From Methanolobus mangrovi (lineage in GTDB: Archaea > Halobacteriota > Methanosarcinia > Methanosarcinales > Methanosarcinaceae), in assembly GCF_031312535.1 (NCBI RefSeq), contig NZ_CP133594.1:1903934-1967933 (forward strand): 64,000 bases of DNA. Direction: 5' to 3'. This document shows positions 16,592-23,547 of this stretch, one piece after another (position 1 is the first letter of the stretch; the number at the start of each line of letters is the position of its first letter). Both the position numbers and the translations under genes were made by a program. The notes beneath the pieces were generated by a model. The model had not been told where the DNA came from and made no database searches. It worked only from the letters and a program-made list of their open reading frames with translations.

Positions 16592-17474
16592 TCACCATCT
16601 CCTGGATCTTCCCCAATGTTTCTTCCTTCCTTTCAGGTTTAAATAGATGGGAGAACCTTCCCTGTTCTTTCAGGTATTCCTCCACAGGCTTGAATTTTCC
16701 AGGAACGAACGTATGTTTTACCTCACCGGAAACAGATTCCTTCAATGCCCAGATCCCGGTATCAACTGCCAGTTTTGCAAGTTTGAACGTGTGTGAAGGA
16801 TCGGTAGACCATCCCGGAGGACAGGGTGTGAGGGATATAAAGAGCTTGGGGCCTTTGTATTGCTCTGCCTTTTTGAACTTGTTAGCCAGGTCCACAGGAT
16901 AAGCCGGGGAAATTGTGGCAAGATATGGCGGTTTATGACTATTCCATATCTCAAAGAGATCCTTCTTTGGAAAATCCTTTCCTATCGGAGTAGTTTTAGT
17001 CCTTGATGCAAAGGGAGTAGCACCGGATTGTTGGAATCCGGTATTTCCATATGCTTCATTGTCATAGCAGATATAGTAGAAATCAAGATTACGATAGATG
17101 GCACCTGATGTGGATGAGAGGCCCATATCATAGGCCGCTCCGTCACCGGTCAATACAAGCACTTTCAAATCATCCCCGGGGTTCAATTTGCCCTTTTCGA
17201 TCAATATATCCAGAGCATCCCTAACACCCTGGGCTCCTGCAGGGGCACATGCCATTGCCGTGTAGAGCCACGAACTCTTAAATGGGGTAAATGGATAGAT
17301 AGAAAGTAGGGTAAAGCATCCTGCAGCATTGACAATAACAACTTTATCCCCAAGCATCTTCAAACAATGTCTCAGGGTAAGAAGACCTCCGCAACCTGCA
17401 CAGGCAGGAGTTCCGGGGAACAGGTTCTCGTCAAGAGGAAGGTCCTTTATAGATTTGATAGGTTCCGTGCTCAT
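16557..17474 (-). CDS. 2-oxoacid:ferredoxin oxidoreductase, beta (TPP) subunit
   Basis: 305 residues; ATG 17474 chosen because AAGGAGT lies just upstream and is within the end of the alpha gene. Thiamine diphosphate motif VLTGDGAAYDMGLSS through DNEAYGNTGFQQSGATP; N-terminal ACAGCGG and later TPCPPGW supply cysteines for a [4Fe-4S] cluster, as in pyruvate and 2-oxoisovalerate oxidoreductases. It catalyses CoA-dependent oxidative decarboxylation of a 2-oxoacid, or the reverse reductive carboxylation. The gene order gamma/delta-alpha-beta matches POR/VOR operons. Which 2-oxoacid is used is not shown; the neighbouring dehydrogenase and branched-acyl synthetase suggest branched-chain substrates. 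Confidence 0.92.
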   Translation of the reverse strand: MSTEPIKSIKDLPLDENLFPGTPACAGCGGLLTLRHCLKMLGDKVVIVNAAGCFTLLSIYPFTPFKSSWLYTAMACAPAGAQGVRDALDILIEKGKLNPGDDLKVLVLTGDGAAYDMGLSSTSGAIYRNLDFYYICYDNEAYGNTGFQQSGATPFASRTKTTPIGKDFPKKDLFEIWNSHKPPYLATISPAYPVDLANKFKKAEQYKGPKLFISLTPCPPGWSTDPSHTFKLAKLAVDTGIWALKESVSGEVKHTFVPGKFKPVEEYLKEQGRFSHLFKPERKEETLGKIQEMVNEYWKQYGVLL

Positions 17475-17476
17475 TC

Positions 17477-18697
17477 TTACTCCTTTCCTGCAATCTCTTT
17501 GAGTTTTTGCATTTCTTCCCATTCTTCCTGCGTATACAACAAGTGTGGGCTTTCTACTTTTTCGGCACCTGCTCCTTTGATAAGTTGACCAAAGATGAAC
17601 TCGAATTCCTGCGGACTTATGTCCTTTCCTCCAAGCCCTCCGATAAAAGATATCAGGAATGGCCTTTGCTTCTCGTTATACAAACAACCGGCAACCTCTG
17701 AATAAAGGATACCGCCTTTACCGACACTGATATTCTGGTCTATCACACCCACACTTTTCTTTTCTCTGATAGCATTCCTGATGTCCTCCTCCGGAAATGG
17801 CCTCAATAACCTCAGTCTTAAAAGTCCGGCTTTTATTCCCTGATCTCTGGCCCTGTTCACGGCAGCTTTTCCCATAGTGGAAAAAGAATTGGTCATGATT
17901 AGTACATATTCGGCATCTTCCAGCCTGTATTCCTCAATGGCATCGTATTTGCGACCAAATTCCTTTTCGAAATCCCTGCAAATTTCCTTATAGACATCCA
18001 GCGCTTTCTGGCTCGCCAGATGCATCTGATATTTGAAATAAGAATAGTAAGCACCGCCAAGAACCGCCACCCCCTGAGCCATGGGTCGATTGGCATTGAA
18101 AAAAGCATGTTCTGGTTTGTAAGATGGCAAAAACCTTCTGACCTCGTCCATATCCGGGATTTCCACCGGTTCTCTGGTAAAAGATAGATAGAAACCATCC
18201 AGGTTCACGAACACAGGCAGAAGCACCCTTTCATCCTCTGCCAGCCTATATGCCATCAGGACTGAATCCAGTACCTCCTGGCAGTTCTCACAGTGTATCT
18301 GCAGAAATCCTGAGTCCCTTGCAGCAAGGATGTCATTGTGATCCGGGCCCAGAGTAATAGGGGATGACAGACCTCTGGATACGTTGATCATCACCAGAGG
18401 TACTCTCCAGCCAGCCACAGTATAAAGCATTTCAAACCCATACATTAAACCCTGACTGGATGTAGCCGTAAAGACCCTCACACCGGTTGCAGAAGCGGCT
18501 CCTGCTGCTGCGACCATTGAATGCTCAGAATCCATGGTAACAAACCTGGCATCCATAGCTCCCTCTGAAATCCACCCGGACAGGGTCTCGATAATCTCTG
18601 TCTGTGGGGTAATAGGAAAAGCAGGAATATAATCTATCTCAGCCAGCCTAACCCCCCATGCGGCTGCAGTATTGCCAGTAAGCATCTCTTTTTTCAT
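17477..18697 (-). CDS. 2-oxoacid:ferredoxin oxidoreductase, alpha subunit
   Basis: 406 residues. Pyrimidine-binding region with YIPAFPITPQTEIIE (residues 23-37), TMDSEHSMVAAAGAASATGVRVFTATSSQGLMYG-type segment (activating glutamate), and a C-terminal transketolase-like domain (GVIDQNISVGKGG). Its start overlaps the gamma/delta gene by 4 bp (ATGA type), and the beta gene begins 2 bp after it, so the three subunits are translationally coupled. The size and motifs fit the POR/VOR class with separate alpha and beta chains, not the indolepyruvate class with a fused large subunit. Confidence 0.93.
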   Translation of the reverse strand: MKKEMLTGNTAAAWGVRLAEIDYIPAFPITPQTEIIETLSGWISEGAMDARFVTMDSEHSMVAAAGAASATGVRVFTATSSQGLMYGFEMLYTVAGWRVPLVMINVSRGLSSPITLGPDHNDILAARDSGFLQIHCENCQEVLDSVLMAYRLAEDERVLLPVFVNLDGFYLSFTREPVEIPDMDEVRRFLPSYKPEHAFFNANRPMAQGVAVLGGAYYSYFKYQMHLASQKALDVYKEICRDFEKEFGRKYDAIEEYRLEDAEYVLIMTNSFSTMGKAAVNRARDQGIKAGLLRLRLLRPFPEEDIRNAIREKKSVGVIDQNISVGKGGILYSEVAGCLYNEKQRPFLISFIGGLGGKDISPQEFEFIFGQLIKGAGAEKVESPHLLYTQEEWEEMQKLKEIAGKE

Positions 18698-19608
18698 GTT
18701 CCCATCACCTCCACTGAATCGGAACCGGACTCTCTGACAGCCTTTATACCTTTTTTAGGACATTCCTCCGCACAGATCATACAGCCTTTGCAGTGCTCAT
18801 AATCCGCCACTGGAAATCCCTGTTCATTCAACGAAATACAACCCTCGGGGCACCTTGTAACACAAATCATGCACTTAGTACAGACATCGTGATCCCAGAA
18901 AGGTTTGAATAGTCTCCAGTTTCCGGTTCGCTTTAAAAGACTACTGGCGGTTGTATTTATAGAAGGTGTGGAGATCTTTGCAGGTTCAAAGGGCATTCTG
19001 ATAACAGAATCCTGCCTTTGGGTAGTTTGAATTGTTTTTATTTTGAGCAGTTCCAGTGTCCTGAAACAATAAATTGCAGCCTCTATATTCTTCGCTATTA
19101 GCTTCTGATCTGTTATGATCTTGGATAGCTCCTTTTCCACAGCATTCTTTAGAGACTCCTCTCCAATCCCAACAATTCTGGAAGCAACTGCACCTGCAAG
19201 AGTGCTGATGATAGGACTCCCCAGCATATCAAGCCCTATATTTGTGATATCCAGGGTTACGACCTGGGCATCAATATTATACTCATCCTTTACTTGTGCA
19301 GGACTATCAGGAGTGTTGATGAATACTACACCATTTTTTTTTAGTCCGGCGAGAGGCTCTGCCTGAGGATCAGATAAGAGTGTTTGGTCCATGACTATTG
19401 TGATATCCGGGTTCGGTATCACCCCTCTCTCCATGATAGTTCCTCTGGATATCCGTGTGAAGGCACTTATCGGTGCTCCTCTCCTTTCGGCTCCATACAA
19501 AGGAAAATCCTGAACATGGCAACCTTCCAGAAATGCTGCTGTTCCGGTTATCCGACTGGCAACCTTCGCTCCCTGGCCGCCCCTCCCGTGAAATCTTAAT
19601 TTGAGCAT
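18694..19608 (-). CDS. 2-oxoacid:ferredoxin oxidoreductase, fused gamma and delta (2[4Fe-4S]) subunits
   Basis: 304 residues from ATG 19608 (GGGGGAG Shine-Dalgarno; ATG 19620 is an alternative). The first ~190 residues are the gamma subunit (LRFHGRGGQGAKVASRI, PLYGAERRGAP, NPDITIVMDQTLL). After a low-complexity linker of ~40 residues, the C-terminus is a ferredoxin-like delta domain with two cluster motifs, CTKCMICVTRCPEGC and CKGCMICAEECP. In many archaea gamma and delta are separate genes, so this is a fusion. The gene leads the minus-strand operon and is divergent from the dehydrogenase across a 192-bp region with a perfect palindrome. Confidence 0.93.
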   Translation of the reverse strand: MLKLRFHGRGGQGAKVASRITGTAAFLEGCHVQDFPLYGAERRGAPISAFTRISRGTIMERGVIPNPDITIVMDQTLLSDPQAEPLAGLKKNGVVFINTPDSPAQVKDEYNIDAQVVTLDITNIGLDMLGSPIISTLAGAVASRIVGIGEESLKNAVEKELSKIITDQKLIAKNIEAAIYCFRTLELLKIKTIQTTQRQDSVIRMPFEPAKISTPSINTTASSLLKRTGNWRLFKPFWDHDVCTKCMICVTRCPEGCISLNEQGFPVADYEHCKGCMICAEECPKKGIKAVRESGSDSVEVMGT

Positions 19609-19639
19609 TAGCTCCCCCATTTTAATTTATGGATTACTC

Positions 19640-19752
19640 TAGTATAAACATACTGCTTACTGCATCCAACAATGATTGTTGGTCTGAATTGGTCAAGTCG
19701 TGATGAACTTTTTTGGATAGGTAACTGCATCAACAAAAGCAATTTTAATACA
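19640..19752. promoter_or_regulatory. Divergent promoter with perfect palindrome
   Basis: CCAACAAT-G-ATTGTTGG at 19666-19682 is a perfect 17-bp palindrome with a one-base centre. A TATA-like GTTTATACT (rc, about 19640-19648) for the oxidoreductase operon begins 18 bp away, and TTTAATACAT (about 19744-19752) could serve the dehydrogenase. The symmetry and position suggest the operator of a dimeric regulator controlling both directions, perhaps an Lrp/Asn-C-like protein sensing amino acids; no regulator gene lies in the island. Confidence 0.5.
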
Positions 19753-19800
19753 TAGAAACATAATGATATTTGGGTAAATTGTATTGAGGAGGGGTTATTA

Positions 19801-20934
19801 ATGGAAGACATCTTTAGATTTGCAGATGAACTTGGACCGACTAAAATCATTCATGTTTACGAGCCTTCAGTTGGTTTGAAGGGTGTCCTGGTGGTTGATA
19901 ATGTAGCTGCAGGTCCTTCCATCGGTGGTGTGCGCATGGCACCGGATGTAAGTACCGAAGAATGTTTCAGACTGGCCCGGGCCATGACCCTGAAAAATGC
20001 AGTTTCCGGATTGCCCCATGGTGGTGGAAAAGCAGTGATCTATGGCGACCCTAAAATGCCGCAGGAGAACAAAGAGAAACTTATTCGAGCCATGGCATCA
20101 TCCTTACGAGAGGTACGGGAATATATCTTTGGTCCTGATATGGGTACCAATGAACAGTGTATGGCAGTTGTGAAGGATGAGATTGGAAGGGCAGTAGGGT
20201 TACCCCGTGAAATTGGAGGAATCCCCCTGGATGAGATAGGAGCTACTGGCTGGGGGATAAGCCATGCAGCCGATGTTGCACTCGATTACTGTGATTTTGA
20301 TATGAAAGGGGCAAGGATCGTGGTCCAGGGTTTTGGTGCGGTGGGAAAACATGCAGCCCGCTTCCTCTCTGAAAAAGGGGCTGTGCTGATCGGTGTGGCT
20401 GATTCCAGAGGAACAGCTTACAAACTTGAAGGATTTGACATCAATAAATTGATCCATTTAAAGGAAAACGGCATGAGTGTAGGGGATTACCCGGGTGCTA
20501 AAGTGCTTGATCCTGAAGCTGTTATAGATATCGAATGCGACATATGGATTCCTGCAGCCAGACCTGATATAATTCATGAGGATAATGTACATCGCCTTAA
20601 TACCAAACTGGTGCTCGAAGGAGCTAATATTCCCATCACCCATGAAGCAGAAAAATACCTTCATGAAAAAGGAGTTCTATGCATTCCCGATTTTATTGCC
20701 AATGCCGGTGGCGTGATCTGTGCAGCCATGGAATACCGGGGAGCATGTGAAGCAGCTGCATTCCAGGCCATAGAAGAGAAGCTCCGGTGCAATACCAGGG
20801 AAATGCTGGAGGGAGTGGCTTGCAGTGGGATGATCCCAAGAGATGTTGCAATGGAAATCGCAGTCAAAAGGGTTAAAAAAGCTATGGGGCATAGACGCTG
20901 GTCCCTGTTCTCCTCAGCTCCGGGATTCGTATGA
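19801..20934 (+). CDS. Glu/Leu/Phe/Val dehydrogenase family protein
   Basis: 377 residues. N-terminal substrate domain with GPSIGGVRMAPD, catalytic region LPHGGGKAVIYGDP (Lys77) and GPDMGTNE (Asp113); C-terminal NAD(P) fold with VVQGFGAVGKHAARFL (Gly177, 179, 182) and PDFIANAGGVICAAMEYRG. It reversibly deaminates an amino acid to a 2-oxoacid. Length is between leucine dehydrogenase (~365) and glutamate dehydrogenase (~420), and the substrate pocket cannot be assigned by eye. A strong GAGGAGGGG Shine-Dalgarno (19784-19792) precedes the ATG. It is divergent from the oxidoreductase and acyl-CoA synthetases, completing a pathway between an amino acid and a free acid. Confidence 0.92.
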   Translation: MEDIFRFADELGPTKIIHVYEPSVGLKGVLVVDNVAAGPSIGGVRMAPDVSTEECFRLARAMTLKNAVSGLPHGGGKAVIYGDPKMPQENKEKLIRAMASSLREVREYIFGPDMGTNEQCMAVVKDEIGRAVGLPREIGGIPLDEIGATGWGISHAADVALDYCDFDMKGARIVVQGFGAVGKHAARFLSEKGAVLIGVADSRGTAYKLEGFDINKLIHLKENGMSVGDYPGAKVLDPEAVIDIECDIWIPAARPDIIHEDNVHRLNTKLVLEGANIPITHEAEKYLHEKGVLCIPDFIANAGGVICAAMEYRGACEAAAFQAIEEKLRCNTREMLEGVACSGMIPRDVAMEIAVKRVKKAMGHRRWSLFSSAPGFV

Positions 20935-20978
20935 CCTGTGCTTCTTCGAAAGATTACAGAAAATAGATATTAAACTGA

Positions 20979-21017
20979 ACGGTGGTTCTAATCCTTCCTG
21001 AACTACCATTTTCTTTT
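20979..21017 (+). repeat. Right attachment-like repeat (decayed tRNA-Gln 3' end)
   Basis: Direct copy of 11609-11647 with 34/39 identity, including ACTACCATTTTCTTTT unchanged. No 5' part of a tRNA precedes it, so this is not a tRNA gene. It lies 45 bp after the dehydrogenase stop and 100 bp before a gene fragment. The pattern of one intact tRNA and one distal partial copy is the usual trace of integration into a tRNA 3' end. Confidence 0.7.
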
Positions 21018-21116
21018 ATTGATCCTGATAACGCTTCATAAAAGAGCCCTGGTTCTTTTTGGCAATTCCATAATGAAAAATCCAAGGAATGGATAAAAAA
21101 TAGAAATGGTGTGACG

Positions 21117-21272
21117 TTAATCACAGTTTCTACATCCACCTATGCGTCTTATGGCTTCACCACATTCCGGGCAAACACCCTTCAATGATGTCTGTAATTT
21201 AGTTACCTTTTGAACCTTTTTTGGTGCTCTGGTAGCTTTTTGTACTGTACCCGGAGCTGGATCTTGTGTCAA
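21117..21272 (-). pseudogene. C-terminal fragment, probably of adenosylcobalamin-dependent ribonucleotide reductase
   Basis: A 51-codon minus-strand stretch opens after an in-frame stop and encodes a Pro/Lys/Thr linker (ATRAPKKVQKV), then GVCPECGEAIRRIGGCRNCD and TAA. The CPECG...CRNC zinc-type ending resembles the C-terminal tail of class II (NrdJ) ribonucleotide reductase. No start codon with a ribosome-binding site or upstream domain is present, so it is a remnant. The parent assignment is tentative; any protein with a C-terminal zinc ribbon could have produced it. Confidence 0.45.
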
Positions 21273-21364
21273 TTATCTGATTAATTGGCCACGATCGAAG
21301 GCTCTGCTTACGCATGACAGGGTTTTTCTTTTCACCATAATCGATGTGGGTGAAGAACTCAACC

Positions 21365-21670
21365 TCACTTATCGTCAAAACCCATTTGCTTTTTTGCTTT
21401 CTCTGACATCTCTTCCGGGGTCCACGGGGAATCGAATACGAACTCTACTTCAACATCCTTTACACCCTTTATACCCAGAACCTTATTCCTGACATCATCA
21501 CATATTGTCCTGTGCATCGGACAGCCTGGAGTTGTCAGGGTGAGTTTGATGTGCACAGTGTCCCCTTCTATATCTATCCCCCTGACAAAACCCAAATCGA
21601 CTATGTTGATGGGTATCTCGGGGTCGTAACATTCCCGCAGGACATCCATTACTTCTTCTTCTGTGACCAT
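21365..21670 (-). CDS. DUF59/MIP18-family iron-sulfur assembly protein
   Basis: 101 residues from ATG 21670; AAGGAGTGG lies at ideal distance, ruling out GTG 21679. The family core is complete: VMDVLRECYDPEIPINIVDLGFVRGI, LTLTTPGCPMH with the conserved cysteine, and VEFVFDSPWTPEEMSE at the C-terminus. Members (SufT/PaaD/MIP18) help mature Fe-S proteins. It lies just outside the island and near a phosphoribosyltransferase gene on the same strand, 103 bp apart. Confidence 0.9.
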   Translation of the reverse strand: MVTEEEVMDVLRECYDPEIPINIVDLGFVRGIDIEGDTVHIKLTLTTPGCPMHRTICDDVRNKVLGIKGVKDVEVEFVFDSPWTPEEMSEKAKKQMGFDDK

Positions 21671-21772
21671 AGTTACCACTCCTTGTTTGATTATTTATTG
21701 GCCAATCCCTGATTGAAAGTTTTGAGTGGTATGCTATAAAGATGTTTGTGATTTTCGAATCTGGTTTGAATT

Positions 21773-22405
21773 TCATTTATTGCAACTTTTTCTCATCAGC
21801 TCCAGTACCTCATCATCCGAAACATCATACCAGTTACTATAAACCTGAGCAACAGCCATGAAATTCACAGGAGTTTCCAGCACCACGATTTCATCAACCA
21901 TCCCACCGATGTCTTTCGCAACCTCACTGCCAGCCACCGGTACAGCAACCACTATTTTTCCAGCATTCTTTTTTCTGCATAACATTATCGAAGCCCGCAT
22001 AGTGGAACCCATGGCAAGGCCATCATCGACCAGTATGACCGTCCTGCCAGCGATTTCCGACAAAGGTCTGCCCTCTCTTAAAACCTGCAGCCTCCTGCGT
22101 ATCTCTTCTGACTGTTCACTTACGATCTCATCTATCTGCTTCTGAGACAGCCACGTTGCTGCTTCCCTGAAAATGAAGACGCTTCCATCTTCAGCAATAG
22201 CCCCGAACCCGGCTTCCGGGTTATCGGGAAATGGCAGCTTTCTTGTCACCAGAAGTGAAAAGGATGCATGTAGATACTCTGCCACCTCAAAACCGACTTC
22301 CACACCACCCCGTGGTATGGCCAGCACCAATACACCCTTATCTTTATACTTTTTCAGTTTACGAGCAAGTTTTTCACCTGCATCCTTCCTGTCCCTGAAG
22401 ACCAT
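21773..22405 (-). CDS. Phosphoribosyltransferase-domain protein
   Basis: 210 residues. The PRPP-binding motif VILVDDGLAMGSTMRAS lies near residues 120-136, with the N-terminal AIPRGGVEVGFEVAEYL and the GFGAIAEDG segment typical of the 'predicted phosphoribosyltransferase' family (COG1926-type). No specific nucleobase-binding hood can be assigned, so substrate is unknown. Promoter sequences should lie in the 311-bp intergenic region upstream, shared with the divergent MoxR gene. Confidence 0.88.
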   Translation of the reverse strand: MVFRDRKDAGEKLARKLKKYKDKGVLVLAIPRGGVEVGFEVAEYLHASFSLLVTRKLPFPDNPEAGFGAIAEDGSVFIFREAATWLSQKQIDEIVSEQSEEIRRRLQVLREGRPLSEIAGRTVILVDDGLAMGSTMRASIMLCRKKNAGKIVVAVPVAGSEVAKDIGGMVDEIVVLETPVNFMAVAQVYSNWYDVSDDEVLELMRKSCNK

Positions 22406-22716
22406 TGTATGACCTCAATTAGCAATCAACGTAAGTCACCTTTCAACCACGAATGCTCATCGGTACATCTGTCACTAAAAACAAAGTTATGGGACTAAAA
22501 ATACCATTATTCCACTTTTCCCAGACAGACCCCATTATGATATTTCACAGCTCAATAGAAATAGTTTTATGTTGCAGGTATCGAAGGATTATTTAGATCT
22601 CGTTTATGAAAAACTGTCAATTTCCATCAAATTGATAGATAAGCATAACTAAAACTCTCTGCACAGCAGATATAAATTAGAACAGGATAGAATACTATCA
22701 TAAGAGGAATTGTGTC
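22406..22716. promoter_or_regulatory. Divergent intergenic region with inverted repeat
   Basis: No gene. CTGTCAATTT (22614-22623) and AAATTGATAG (22629-22638) form a 10-bp inverted repeat with one mismatch and a 5-bp spacer, about 30 bp upstream of a TATA-like GATATAAATTAG (22668-22680) of the MoxR/vWA operon. It could be a regulator site for either direction. Confidence 0.4.
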
Positions 22717-23547
22717 ATGGCAATAAAATGCGCTTTATCTGAAGAGCTGCCTGTTGATGAATATCTGATAACGGAAGAGCCTTACTACGTACCTGTGGGC
22801 AACGAGGTAGAGATATTCACAGCGGCTTACAAGAACCTTCTGCCAGTAAACCTGAAAGGACCAACCGGTTGTGGAAAAACACGGTTCATGGAGTACATGG
22901 CCTGGAAATTACAACGTCCATTGATAACAATTGCCTGCCACGAGGACCTAACTGCAACAGATCTTGTGGGACGCTTTTTGATAAAAGGAGAATCCGTGGA
23001 GTGGAGTGACGGACCTCTCACAAAAGCTGTAAAAAGCGGAGCTATCTGCTATCTTGATGAAGTGGTGGAAGCCAGGAAGGACACCATAGTGGTCATACAC
23101 CCGCTCACCGATGACAGGCGTATAATCCCTATCGACAAGCTAGGGGTAATAGTAAAAGCACCGAAAGAGTTCATGCTCTCAGTTTCATACAACCCCGGTT
23201 ACCAGAGCATTATCAAGGACATGAAACAGAGCACAAGACAGAGATTTGTTGCAATTGATTTTGATTACCCGCCTGCTGAGCTGGAAAAGCAGATCGTGGC
23301 TCACGAAAGCCAGCTCGATGAGAAAACAGCAGGCCTGCTCGTGGAGATTGGCCAGAGCATCAGGAACTTCAAACACCACGGACTTGAGGAAGGAGTAAGT
23401 ACACGCCTGTTGATCTATGCTGGCAAACTTATCCGTGAGGGGATTGAGCCTAAAGAAGCCTGCAGAATAGCAATGGCAAAACCAATTACTGACAATCCAG
23501 ATCTGCAGAAAAGCATCGATGAGATAATTGCCGCCATAATGGAGTGA
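22717..23547 (+). CDS. MoxR-family AAA+ ATPase, CbbQ/NorQ type
   Basis: 276 residues. Walker [10 protein letters not shown] (residues 48-56), [15 protein letters not shown] typical of CbbQ/NorQ, Walker [12 protein letters not shown] (about 110-120), sensor-1 [10 protein letters not shown], and arginine-finger region STRQRF. These hexameric ATPases pair with a vWA protein and remodel or activate a target enzyme (Rubisco for CbbQ, nitric oxide reductase for NorQ). The stop overlaps the next gene's start by 4 bp, so the two are made together. The target in a methanogen is unknown; no Rubisco or NO reductase gene is in the window. Confidence 0.9.
   Translation: MAIKCALSEELPVDEYLITEEPYYVPVGNEVEIFTAAYKNLLPVNLKGPTGCGKTRFMEYMAWKLQRPLITIACHEDLTATDLVGRFLIKGESVEWSDGPLTKAVKSGAICYLDEVVEARKDTIVVIHPLTDDRRIIPIDKLGVIVKAPKEFMLSVSYNPGYQSIIKDMKQSTRQRFVAIDFDYPPAELEKQIVAHESQLDEKTAGLLVEIGQSIRNFKHHGLEEGVSTRLLIYAGKLIREGIEPKEACRIAMAKPITDNPDLQKSIDEIIAAIME

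Noticed and set aside
11640-21017. Integrase or transposase in the island
   Set aside because: All sizeable frames are assigned to metabolic or haem-motif genes. A short frame near 21290-21360 has a vaguely transposase-like look but too little to support a call.
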